Shown here: one piece after another, positions 1 to 7,642 of the stretch
Layout of the letters: each line of letters opens with the position of its first letter
Position numbering within the stretch: the stretch's first letter is position 1
Assembly: GCF_002906165.1 (NCBI RefSeq)
Contig: NZ_PPCN01000008.1
Span: forward strand, 124,001 to 188,000
Source: Roseibium marinum
GTDB taxonomy: Bacteria; Pseudomonadota; Alphaproteobacteria; Rhizobiales; Stappiaceae
Length of the DNA: 64,000 bases
Direction of reading: 5' to 3'
Position numbers and translations under genes: made by a program
Notes under the pieces: model-generated
Databases searched by the model: none
Told to the model about the DNA's origin: nothing
The model's input: the letters and a program-made list of their open reading frames with translations, nothing else

Positions 1-1454
1 ATGCCTGGGAAATCGTCCGCCGGGCGGATCACCCCAATATCGGCCTGATCCTGGATTCGTTCCACACCCTGGCGCGCAAGACCGACCCGGACACGATCCG
101 CGCGATCCCCGGCGACAAGATCTTCTTCGTCCAACTGGCCGACGCACCGAATTTCGACATGGACCTGCTCTACTGGAGCCGCCATTTCCGCAACATGCCC
201 GGCGAAGGCGACCTGGATGTCACCGGCTTCATGCGGGCGGTGGCCGCAACCGGCTATGACGGCGTTCTGTCCCTCGAAATCTTCAACGACCAGTTCCGTG
301 GCGGGTCGCCGAAATCCATCGCGGTCGACGGCTACCGGTCACTGCTTTTCCTGATGGATCAGGTCCGCCGGACCGAATCCAGCGGCAGGATCATCGTGCC
401 GGAGATGCCCGACCGTGTGCCGGTCGCGGGCATCGAATTCGTCGAATTCGCCGCCGACCGCAAAGAAGCCGAGGAGCTCGTGACAATGCTCGCCAGCCTC
501 GGCTTCCGGAAAACCGGCAGGCACATGTCCAAGGATGTCGAACTCTGGCGCCAGGGCGGCATCAACATCGTCATCAACACGGACCCGCATGGCTTCGCCC
601 ACGCCTCCTACATCAGCCACGGCACCAATGTATGCGACATAGGTCTGAAGGTCGCCGATGCGAAAGCCACCGTGAGCCGGGCGGAAACGCTTGGCGCCAA
701 GACCTTTGAACAGCCGGTCGGACCGGGTGAACTGAAAATCCCCGCCATTCGCGGCCTCGGCGGCAGCGTCATCCACTTCATCGACGACAGCAAGGATCTG
801 TCGCAGGTCTGGGAGACCGAGTTTGAGCGGGTCGAGGACGGCCTCAAGCCCGGCGATGCCGGACTGACCCGCATCGACCATATCGCCGAGACCATGAACT
901 ACGATGAGATGCTGACCTGGCTTTTGTTCTACCGCTCCATCTTCGACACGGAAAAGACGGCCATGGTGGATGTCATCGATCCCGCCGGTCTGGTGCGCAG
1001 CCAGGCGATCGAAAACGCGGACGGAAGCCTGCGGGTCACGCTCAATGGCGCTGAAAATCGCAAGACCCTGGCCGGACATTTCATTTCCGAAGGCTTCGGG
1101 TCCGGCATCCAGCACATTGCCTTTGAAACCGGAGATATCTTCCAGACCGTCAAAGCGCTCACGCGCAACGGATTCACCCCACTCGAGATCTCGCCCAACT
1201 ACTACGATGATCTCGACGCCCGTTTTGGTCTGGAGGAAGATTTTCTCAATGCGCTGAAATCATCCGGCATCCTCTATGACCGGGACGGCAGCGGAGAATA
1301 TTTCCAGCTTTACAGCCCGACTTATGGCGAGGGTTTCTTCTTCGAGGTGGTCGAGCGCCGTGGCGGCTACAAGGGGTACGGCGCCGCCAACGCCCAGTTC
1401 CGCATCGCCGCCCAGAAACGCCGGTTCCGCGCCAAAGGCACACCCGCGCGCTGA
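1..1454 (+). CDS. quiC: 3-dehydroshikimate dehydratase-type fusion (sugar isomerase / HPPD-like), 3' part
   Basis: The reading frame is open from the left edge (first full codon at 3), so the 5' end lies outside the window. About the first 120 visible residues are the end of a TIM-barrel sugar-phosphate isomerase/AP-endonuclease-type domain. The rest is a two-module VOC domain like 4-hydroxyphenylpyruvate dioxygenase, with metal-ligand candidates in RIDHIAETM, GIQHIAFETG and a late Glu in FFFEVVER. This fusion is known in QuiC-type enzymes that convert 3-dehydroshikimate to protocatechuate in quinate/shikimate catabolism; in characterised members the barrel carries the dehydratase activity. 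No other catabolic gene of that pathway is visible here, so the substrate is inferred from architecture. It ends 64 bp from the convergent TetR gene. Confidence 0.8.
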   Translation, partial: AWEIVRRADHPNIGLILDSFHTLARKTDPDTIRAIPGDKIFFVQLADAPNFDMDLLYWSRHFRNMPGEGDLDVTGFMRAVAATGYDGVLSLEIFNDQFRGGSPKSIAVDGYRSLLFLMDQVRRTESSGRIIVPEMPDRVPVAGIEFVEFAADRKEAEELVTMLASLGFRKTGRHMSKDVELWRQGGINIVINTDPHGFAHASYISHGTNVCDIGLKVADAKATVSRAETLGAKTFEQPVGPGELKIPAIRGLGGSVIHFIDDSKDLSQVWETEFERVEDGLKPGDAGLTRIDHIAETMNYDEMLTWLLFYRSIFDTEKTAMVDVIDPAGLVRSQAIENADGSLRVTLNGAENRKTLAGHFISEGFGSGIQHIAFETGDIFQTVKALTRNGFTPLEISPNYYDDLDARFGLEEDFLNALKSSGILYDRDGSGEYFQLYSPTYGEGFFFEVVERRGGYKGYGAANAQFRIAAQKRRFRAKGTPAR

Positions 1455-1518
1455 ACGGTTAACCTGACGACCAACGCAACGCCTCGAAGAAAACCAGTGG
1501 CCGCGTCTTTGCCTGCTG

Positions 1519-2124
1519 TCACGCGCGTTGAGACGCCCTCCCGACAGCCCCTGCAACCAGCACTCTTGCCGCCTCCCCGGCGGCTTCGGCGTAAGCCGCG
1601 TCCCGGTGCACCAGGATCGTCGAGAAGGCGCCATCCAGCAACAGCACGACGTGGCGGGCGAGATCGCAAGCCATATCCGGGGCCATTTCAGCCCCCTCGG
1701 CTTGAAACTCCTCCGCCATCCAGGCCTCGAATTTCTTCTTGTGGGCCGCGCCGACCTTCATCGCCGGATGGCCGGGCATGTTGGCGAGCTCGGCAGCCGT
1801 GCGCAGGAAGCCGCAGCCTTTCCATTTCGGATGCCGGGCGGAAGCCGCGATGTTCTGGAAGATGACCTGGACCTTGTCCGGCAATGCCCCGTCGGCCGCC
1901 TCGAACCAGGTTCGGAACAATTCCAGATTGGGCTGGTCCCGGGAGACCAGATAGGCCTCGATCAGGTCGTCCTTGCTCTTGAAATGATAATAGACGGTCT
2001 TCTTGGTGATCCCGGCTTTCGCCGCGATGGTGTCGAGGCTGACCGCGCGGATGCCCTCCGCGTAGAACAGCTTGTTCGCGGCCGTCAGAATGCGGTCCCG
2101 GGCGTTTGACGAAGGTCGTTTCAT
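1519..2124 (-). CDS. TetR/AcrR-family transcriptional regulator
   Basis: A 201-residue protein with the typical N-terminal helix-turn-helix at about residues 10-57 (ILTAANKLF, then AGITKKTVYYHFKSKDDL) followed by an all-helical ligand-binding domain. It is divergent from an enoyl-CoA hydratase gene, and a 28-bp palindrome lies immediately upstream of its start. Auto-repression and control of the hydratase is therefore the simplest model. It is convergent with the quiC-like gene, so a role in aromatic or acyl-CoA catabolism is plausible. The ligand is unknown. Confidence 0.9.
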   Translation of the reverse strand: MKRPSSNARDRILTAANKLFYAEGIRAVSLDTIAAKAGITKKTVYYHFKSKDDLIEAYLVSRDQPNLELFRTWFEAADGALPDKVQVIFQNIAASARHPKWKGCGFLRTAAELANMPGHPAMKVGAAHKKKFEAWMAEEFQAEGAEMAPDMACDLARHVVLLLDGAFSTILVHRDAAYAEAAGEAARVLVAGAVGRASQRA

Positions 2125-2128
2125 ATCC

Positions 2129-2156
2129 GAAGTATACTCACCAGTGAATATACTTC
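2129..2156. promoter_or_regulatory. Probable TetR operator palindrome
   Basis: The half-sites GAAGTATACTCAC and GTGAATATACTTC are separated by CA and differ at one mirrored pair. The palindrome begins 5 bp before the TetR start and lies about 50 bp before the hydratase start. Position and symmetry suit a repressor site controlling both divergent genes. Confidence 0.75.
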
Positions 2157-2207
2157 AACGCTCGCACTCTTTAGCCTCCGCACATCAGGATGAAAAGGGA
2201 GACAACC

Positions 2208-3008
2208 ATGTCCGAGACCGTGCTACTCGACCGCCAGGGAAAAACAGCGCTTTTGACGCTCAACCGGCCGGAAAGGCTCAACGCGCTCAACTACGCCACC
2301 AATGACCTGATCCTGCGGTATCTGGATGAACTGGAACGGGACGATGCGATCCATGCGATCATCGTCACCGGCGCCGGGCGGCGCGCCTTCTCCGCCGGTG
2401 GCGACATCCACGAATTCTCTAAAAGCATCGCGGCGGGAGCCGACATCGCCGTTCGGGACTTCTGCCGCAGGGGCCAGGCGATGACGGCACGGCTGGAATC
2501 CTTCCCCAAGCCGGTCATTGCCGCCGTCAACGGCCTTGCCTATGGCGGCGGTTGCGAGATCGCCGAAGCGGTGCATCTTGCCGTTGCCGCCGATACCGCC
2601 CTTTTCGCAAAGCCAGAAATCAATCTCGGCATCCCGCCCACCTTCGGCGGAACCCAGCGCCTGCCACGGCTCGCCGGGCGAAAGCGTGCCCTCGAACTGC
2701 TGCTCACCGGCGATCCGTTCCCGGCGGAGCGGGCCTTCGAACTCGGACTGGTCAACAAGGTTGTGGCGCCGGAGAAAGTCCTGGACGCGGCATTCGACCT
2801 GGCCGGCCGCATCCAGCGCCACTCGCCCCTTGCCGCCGCCCGTATCCTCACGGCCGTGACCCGCGGCCTGAACACCGGTATTGCCGAAGGTCTTCAGATC
2901 GAGCAGGAGCAATTCGCGCGCATGGCCTCAACCCGCGATGCCCGGGAAGGGCTCAACGCCTGGATCGAGCGGCGAGTACCGGACTACGACGGAGCCGAAA
3001 CGCCCTGA
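2208..3008 (+). CDS. Enoyl-CoA hydratase/isomerase (crotonase family)
   Basis: A crotonase-fold protein of 266 residues. Oxyanion-hole segments are visible (AFSAGGDI and GLAYGGGCEI), and both catalytic glutamates of true hydratases appear present: one in GGGCEI and one in KPEINLGIPP. It probably hydrates a trans-2-enoyl-CoA in fatty-acid or aromatic/branched acid degradation; the exact substrate cannot be read. The start at 2208 is chosen because AGGGAG lies 6 bases before it; an in-frame ATG at 2190 lacks such a site. The divergent TetR gene and shared operator suggest substrate-responsive induction. Confidence 0.88.
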   Translation: MSETVLLDRQGKTALLTLNRPERLNALNYATNDLILRYLDELERDDAIHAIIVTGAGRRAFSAGGDIHEFSKSIAAGADIAVRDFCRRGQAMTARLESFPKPVIAAVNGLAYGGGCEIAEAVHLAVAADTALFAKPEINLGIPPTFGGTQRLPRLAGRKRALELLLTGDPFPAERAFELGLVNKVVAPEKVLDAAFDLAGRIQRHSPLAAARILTAVTRGLNTGIAEGLQIEQEQFARMASTRDAREGLNAWIERRVPDYDGAETP

Positions 3009-3127
3009 CCGGGACCCTTGCCGGTGCGCTTGCGCAGTTTCGCGGCAATCAATACCTGCCAGATCGGGGCCCCGGCACGCGGGGCTCAAGGGCGACGGCA
3101 AACGGAACCGGCGGGAACCTCAAGGCG

Positions 3128-3559
3128 TCACGCCTTTTCCGCAACCTTTTCGCCCTTCACCTGGTCGATCCAGGTCTGCAGATTGTAGTAGGTGGTGATG
3201 CGGGCGATCTTGCCGTCGCGGATTTCGAAAAAACTGCCTGCCGGAAGCTTGTAGGTCTGGCCGTTGGCCGGCGGCAGGCCTTCGTCGGTGTCGATATAGC
3301 TGCCGTGAACGATGAATTCGGCCGCGGCACGGTTGCCGTCTTCATTGACGAACAGCACGATATCGGAAAGGCGCTCCTTGTAGCAGCGGCTCATATGCAC
3401 ATTGAAGGACCAGAACTTGTCCTTGCCGACCCGCCGCTCCCCCTGATTGACGTCATGAACCAGATCGTCGGCGACCAGACTTTCCATCTTCCTGGTATCG
3501 CCGGCATTGAACGCTGCGAAATAGGTGTCGATCAGAAACCGGGACTGTTTGTTGGGCAT
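3128..3559 (-). CDS. NTF2-like / ketosteroid-isomerase-related protein
   Basis: A 143-residue single-domain protein with the SnoaL/NTF2-like pattern: an N-terminal helix (YFAAFNAGDTRKMESLVADDLVHDV), a GSYIDTDEG loop and a C-terminal strand with FFEIRDGKIARITTYYN. Proteins of this fold form cone-shaped pockets and act as isomerases, hydrolases or binding proteins, so the reaction cannot be assigned. It is convergent with the enoyl-CoA hydratase gene. No signal peptide is seen, so it is probably cytoplasmic. Confidence 0.8.
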   Translation of the reverse strand: MPNKQSRFLIDTYFAAFNAGDTRKMESLVADDLVHDVNQGERRVGKDKFWSFNVHMSRCYKERLSDIVLFVNEDGNRAAAEFIVHGSYIDTDEGLPPANGQTYKLPAGSFFEIRDGKIARITTYYNLQTWIDQVKGEKVAEKA

Positions 3560-3682
3560 GGGATCTCGCTGGAGCTGGACTGCGACCTGACCGCGACTTT
3601 GCCTGCGTGGAAAAAACGGCGCAAGGGGGACGGAGCTATTAATTTAAGTTGCGCAGGCACATTCGATCCGGGTCCGTACCCC

Positions 3683-4047
3683 AGGGTGTGAACTCATAAA
3701 TGAAACCGAAATGGTTTGAGTCGAACTGGTCTTCATCAAGGAGCGAAAGCGCAGGAAATGTGGTTCATTTTCAAGCCTTTCGCGACGCTCGAGCATCCCG
3801 TGTTCACTCGAACACGGACAAGATGCTCGACCACTTCGCGTGCGATCAACTTGTCTGCTTTCGTGTTCACACGAAAGCAGGTTGATCTTTGGAGGACCAA
3901 TTCGGTCAAATCCGGAGGACATGGAAATGGCCTCATCCCGTGTCGTCAGCGTGCTTGACCGGGTACAAAGCCCGCTCCGCGCACGCTTCCTAACGGTGTT
4001 TCGCCATTTCCGATGCCATTTCGGCTTCATTTATGAGGCCACACCCT
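3683..4047. repeat. MITE-like element A (365 bp, terminal inverted repeats)
   Basis: The ends are imperfect 32-bp inverted repeats (29 of 32 match), starting AGGGTGTGAACTCATAAA on the left with its near complement ending in CACACCCT on the right. The body is clearly homologous to the element at 12465-12732, but carries about 100 extra bases made of two nested hairpins, one with the perfect 12-bp stem CTGCTTTCGTGT and one with GTGTTC/GAACAC arms. It fills the gap between the NTF2-like gene and doxX, and its right tip supplies CT of the doxX stop codon. There is no coding capacity of its own. Confidence 0.8.
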
Positions 4048-4441
4048 AAGCAGTTTTCCCGAACAAGATCCGGTCCAGGCCCAAGGGGCCGCTCCCGGCG
4101 GCGGACAGGAAGAGAAACACAAAGCACAGGAGCACTGCTTCACTGCCGCCGTTGAGAAGCGGAAAAAAGCCCTGCGGTGCGTGCGCGGTAAAATAGGCGG
4201 CAGCCATGGTTCCCGAAGCGAGAAAGGCTGCGGGCCGGGTCAGCAGGCCCACTGTGATCAGAAATCCGCCGGTCAGTTCGATCAGGCCGGCAATGCCACT
4301 GGCGCTCATCACCAGTGTTTCTGACATTTGGCTGTGAGGGAAATGCAGAAACTTGCTCGTGCCATGCTGCAAGAAAACAAGACCGGCCACAAAACGCAAA
4401 AGACTTTGCAGATAGGGTGTCGTACTGTCAGAAATGCCCAT
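4046..4441 (-). CDS. DoxX family membrane protein
   Basis: A 131-residue protein with four predicted membrane segments and the DoxX signature near the N-terminus (LLRFVAGLVFLQHGTSK). DoxX-family proteins are small inner-membrane proteins, some linked to thiosulfate or quinone redox chemistry or sulfur stress; the role here is not determined. AGAGG precedes the ATG at a good distance. The TAG stop lies at the tip of the adjoining repeat element. About 250 bp of AT-rich DNA upstream separates it from the divergent PAAR gene and probably holds promoters for both. Confidence 0.87.
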   Translation of the reverse strand: MGISDSTTPYLQSLLRFVAGLVFLQHGTSKFLHFPHSQMSETLVMSASGIAGLIELTGGFLITVGLLTRPAAFLASGTMAAAYFTAHAPQGFFPLLNGGSEAVLLCFVFLFLSAAGSGPLGLDRILFGKTA

Positions 4442-4692
4442 GGCGACCTCTCGGCAGGCTTGGGATGAATCACAACGCAGACACTACCTATGATAGAAAA
4501 ATAATGCACGCATTAAATTTCCAAGTCTGAAATTTCTTTATTTTCATACATTTGAAAATTCAACCGGATTTTTCAGCAACCGAAAACGGGAAACGGTCGC
4601 AATCGTGAAAAGTGTGATGTGACGGCATTGACTATAAAGCGCGCGCGGATGAGAATTTCCACATTGTTTTTTAGAAAAAAGCTGGACTTTTC

Positions 4693-5616
4693 ATGGGATT
4701 TCCCGCCGCTCGAATTTCAGATATGCATACCTGCCCCATGTGCATGGGCGTGCCGGCACCAATTGTCTGGAAAGGCGCCTATACGGTCCTGACGGGAAAG
4801 ATGCCCCAGGCGCGGGTGACTGACATGTGCGTCTGTGTCGGCCCGCCGCCGCCAATGGGTGGTGACCCGATCGTGACGGGTGCGTGGAACGTGCTGGTAG
4901 AAAAAATGCCAGCGGCCCGGATGACGGACCTGACCCTAAAAGGTGGCGCGATTGTCACCGGCTTTCCGACCGTATTGATAGGCATGTCGGGAGCCAGCGG
5001 TGGCGGAGGAGGTGCCGGTGCGGGAGCTGGAGGAGCCGCCGGTGCGGCAGCAGGCGCTGGGCCAGGTCCCGTCGGCACAACGAATGTCGGCCCGGCGATA
5101 AAGGTCGAAGGCACGGAAGCGTTCCGCGAAAAAACGGTGGCCGCGCTCGCCAAGATTGCGCAGACACCATCAGGTGCAAAGATGCTGAACGATCTGCACA
5201 AGTCCGGCAAGACCATCACCATCAAGGAAACCGGTGGCGGCAACGAGGTCGATGGCTTCACCAATGCCGGCACAGTCGATTCCAGCGGAAATCCGGGTTC
5301 CGGCTCGGATTCCACGGTGCATTACAACCCGAATACGACATCGCTCGGTTCGAGCGACACTTGGATGACCCGGCCGCCCGAAGTCGGCCTTGCCCATGAA
5401 ATGATCCACGCCAAACATGCCGCCTATGGTGAGATCGACGTGACCGAGGTCGACAATGACAACCAGCCCGATCCCTCCGACCCGACAAAGAAATCGCAGA
5501 TCATCAAAGAAGAGGTAAAAACAGCAGGAATTCCGCCTTATGACAATGAGCCTTACAGTGAAAACTCAATCCGTGATGAATGGGATCCCCAACAGCCCCA
5601 GCGGACCTATTACTGA
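4693..5616 (+). CDS. PAAR-like protein fused to M91 (NleD-type) zinc metalloprotease domain
   Basis: A 307-residue protein. Residues 1-100 form a PAAR-like module with three repeats ending MPQARVTDM, MPAARMTDL and GFPTVLIGMSG; such modules cap VgrG spikes of type VI secretion systems. Residues 101-128 are a Gly/Ala linker. The C-terminal part has AHEMIHAKHA with the zinc motif HEMIH at 235-239, then EEVKTAGI and SENSIRDEW, in the order expected of the M91 family founded on the effector NleD. No VgrG, Hcp or sheath gene is in the window, so it would be an orphan cargo. The downstream gene overlaps its end by 77 bp. Delivery and target are inferred. Confidence 0.85.
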   Translation: MGFPAARISDMHTCPMCMGVPAPIVWKGAYTVLTGKMPQARVTDMCVCVGPPPPMGGDPIVTGAWNVLVEKMPAARMTDLTLKGGAIVTGFPTVLIGMSGASGGGGGAGAGAGGAAGAAAGAGPGPVGTTNVGPAIKVEGTEAFREKTVAALAKIAQTPSGAKMLNDLHKSGKTITIKETGGGNEVDGFTNAGTVDSSGNPGSGSDSTVHYNPNTTSLGSSDTWMTRPPEVGLAHEMIHAKHAAYGEIDVTEVDNDNQPDPSDPTKKSQIIKEEVKTAGIPPYDNEPYSENSIRDEWDPQQPQRTYY

Positions 5617-6253
5617 CAGGCGCAATTTCCTCTACGGCCTGACAGTTCTCGGTCTCACCAGTTTGTTCCAGAAGAAAGCGGCTGCAATGCCAACGTTCAC
5701 CAGTCAAAACGACGCTATCACTCTGACTGCGCAGCTTGGCGAGAGAGGCACGGGCCTCGACCTCTCCTATCAGGTGACCAACAAATCCGACCGGACGGCC
5801 TATCTTTTCGATATTCTGCATGGTGACTATGATGGATCGGTCTATCCGGTGATCGACTCTTGCTATGCAACGGTGGAGCAGGGACAGATTGTGCTCAGCC
5901 GCCAGATCGTGAAAGTGCCTGAAAACAAGCTCGTTGAACGGGTCAACATACCCTTCGTGACCGCCATCAAGCCGGGCCAATCTGTCAACAAGAGCGTCAA
6001 ACAGGTGCAACCGGTCTTTCCTTGGAGCCCCTACACCGGCCACGACGAGGTCCCTCCCGCCAGCGGAACGCTCTCCATGAACGCGTATTTCAGGATCGGC
6101 TATTTTCTTGGAGCTGATGGCACGAGCAAGCTGGCGAAGGCAGTTTCCACGGACCAGGGCACCTTTGCCGCCTTCGATCCGTTCCCGTTCAAGTCCCAGC
6201 AGACATTGATGGTTGGTCCGCTCGGGACGATCGAAGTCTACGATCTCTCATGA
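5540..6253 (+). CDS. Probable exported beta-rich protein overlapping the metalloprotease gene (candidate immunity protein)
   Basis: A 237-residue protein. After about 26 residues it carries a twin-arginine-like segment (DRRNFLYGLTVLGL) followed by AAAM, so export to the periplasm is likely. The mature part looks beta-rich (LDLSYQVTNKSDRTAYLF and similar strands), recalling Ig-like or BsuPI-type inhibitor folds, but I cannot assign a family. It starts 77 bp inside the 3' end of the PAAR-M91 gene, an arrangement that suggests translational coupling. A protective partner of the protease is the natural hypothesis. An ATG at 5576 is an alternative start. Confidence 0.7.
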   Translation: MTMSLTVKTQSVMNGIPNSPSGPITDRRNFLYGLTVLGLTSLFQKKAAAMPTFTSQNDAITLTAQLGERGTGLDLSYQVTNKSDRTAYLFDILHGDYDGSVYPVIDSCYATVEQGQIVLSRQIVKVPENKLVERVNIPFVTAIKPGQSVNKSVKQVQPVFPWSPYTGHDEVPPASGTLSMNAYFRIGYFLGADGTSKLAKAVSTDQGTFAAFDPFPFKSQQTLMVGPLGTIEVYDLS

Positions 6254-6275
6254 CTGTTGGGCTGTATGGATTGCT

Positions 6276-7541
6276 CTAAAACCCCACCAGTCCCCGCTCC
6301 AGCCACTGGCTTTGCGGGATCTCCTTGCCGATCTTGAAGGAAAATGTCTCCACCCGCGTCACGCCGCTGTCCGTCTCGCAACGGAAGGCGACGTCGAACC
6401 ACCTGCCGAGGCCTTTGAAGGCCGCGCGGCCGGGTTCCAGGACGGTGCCGGGTTGCGGGCGGAACGAGGGCAGCAATTCGGGGGGCGCCGGGCTCGCGAC
6501 AGTGAGCTGGGCGCGTAATTCGGTCATGCACAGAAGGTTGAGCCGCTCCCCCTGGGACATGCCCCGCATGGCGGTTCTGGTGCGCGGGTCGTCCAGAATG
6601 TCGCGTGAATAGAGTTCTCTGGCGGCAAGCAGATCCCTTCGCGGAGCGGTGTTCCGGCCTGCGTTCTGGCCAGTATTTTGACTGGCATCTTGGCTGCTGG
6701 TCTCCCGACGCGCGACAGCGGCCGGCCGGGCGGGTTTGGGCGCCGGGGTGGCGTCAGTCACAATCGGCCCGACAATGCCGAAATCCTCTGCCCTTTCCTC
6801 ACCGTCCACGCCAACGTCCCGCGTAGCGTCCGTTCCGGTTTCTTCCGGTTCGGCGTCAGTCGTCTCCGTCTCCGTCTCCGTCTCGGGTTCGGGTTCGGGT
6901 TCGGGTTCGGGTTCGGGTTCGGGTTCGGGTTCGGAAATCAGCTCTTCGTCCCGGGCCGTCCCGTCAAGCTCTGCGGTGTCACTCTCCTCCTCGATCGCCT
7001 CAGCCTCCCCTTCGACCTCGGTATCCTCCTCTTCGCCGGCGACCGTTTCAGTGACGGCCTGATCCTGCTCATCCGTGTCGTCGTCTTGCGGTCCGGCATC
7101 TTCTTCGCCGAATTCGGTCACCGGCTGCATCACGGATGGCGGTGGCGGCTCCTGGATGTCTGCCTGCTGCTGCTCCTCCGGCTGCTGAGGCGGTTCGGGT
7201 GGCAATGGCGGCTCGGCTTCCCCGGCAGCTTCCGGCTGGGCCTCCTCCGGTTCAGCTTCCGCGACCTCCGGCTCTGGAGTTTCCGCTTCTGGAGCCGGCA
7301 GCTCGTCAGGCGACACAAGTTCCACCTCGATCGGTTCGACCTCCGGTGCAGGCAACGGCGGAACCAGCCAGCCGGCGAACGCCAGCGCGATGAGAACATG
7401 GATCGCCAGCGAGATCGCAAAGCCCGCGCCCAGGAACCGCCGGTCGGAGACCTCAACGTCTTCCATCGGCTCTTTCATGTCTGCGATTATTGCCAAAATG
7501 GCGGCCTCACGGGAGCAACGGACTTCTCGGAAACCGGACAT
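6276..7541 (-). CDS. TonB-like DUF930 domain protein
   Basis: A 421-residue protein with one N-terminal membrane anchor (about residues 36-60, [20 protein letters not shown]) and then about 230 residues of acidic, Pro/Glu-rich sequence including an uninterrupted Glu-Pro run. The globular C-terminal domain of about 110 residues ([19 protein letters not shown] to the end, with Cys in LLCMTEL and FRCETDSG) matches DUF930. The layout resembles TonB or TolA, with an inner-membrane anchor, a periplasm-spanning rod and a terminal domain, so an envelope role is likely though unproven. It lies downstream of rpoD behind a terminator. An ATG at 7478 is an alternative start. Confidence 0.82.
   Translation of the reverse strand: MSGFREVRCSREAAILAIIADMKEPMEDVEVSDRRFLGAGFAISLAIHVLIALAFAGWLVPPLPAPEVEPIEVELVSPDELPAPEAETPEPEVAEAEPEEAQPEAAGEAEPPLPPEPPQQPEEQQQADIQEPPPPSVMQPVTEFGEEDAGPQDDDTDEQDQAVTETVAGEEEDTEVEGEAEAIEEESDTAELDGTARDEELISEPEPEPEPEPEPEPEPETETETETTDAEPEETGTDATRDVGVDGEERAEDFGIVGPIVTDATPAPKPARPAAVARRETSSQDASQNTGQNAGRNTAPRRDLLAARELYSRDILDDPRTRTAMRGMSQGERLNLLCMTELRAQLTVASPAPPELLPSFRPQPGTVLEPGRAAFKGLGRWFDVAFRCETDSGVTRVETFSFKIGKEIPQSQWLERGLVGF
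6885..6932. repeat. Hexanucleotide microsatellite, 8 copies of GGGTTC
   Basis: Eight perfect head-to-tail copies of GGGTTC, preceded at 6861-6884 by four copies of CGTCTC. On the coding (minus) strand they give a Glu-Pro run followed by Glu-Thr repeats in the DUF930 protein. Gain or loss of units keeps the frame and would only change rod length. Confidence 0.95.
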
Positions 7542-7580
7542 CTGGTCCGGAAAATGAACCAGGCTCAGTCACCACACTGT

Positions 7581-7616
7581 AAACGAAAAACCCGGCGTCT
7601 CCGCCGGGTCTTTTTT
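7581..7616 (-). terminator. Bidirectional intrinsic terminator after rpoD
   Basis: An 8-bp stem ACCCGGCG/CGCCGGGT with a TCTC loop (7590-7609), flanked by an A-run on the left and six T on the right, so it can stop transcription from either side. It lies 26 bp past the rpoD stop codon. Confidence 0.85.
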
Positions 7617-7642
7617 AAAGCCTTGTCCCTTCAGGCAGCCAA

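Noticed and set aside
2552..3691. 379-residue plus frame running over the hydratase and NTF2-like genes
   Set aside because: It overlaps two recognised genes in another phase and is Arg/Pro-rich, as expected of a shadow.
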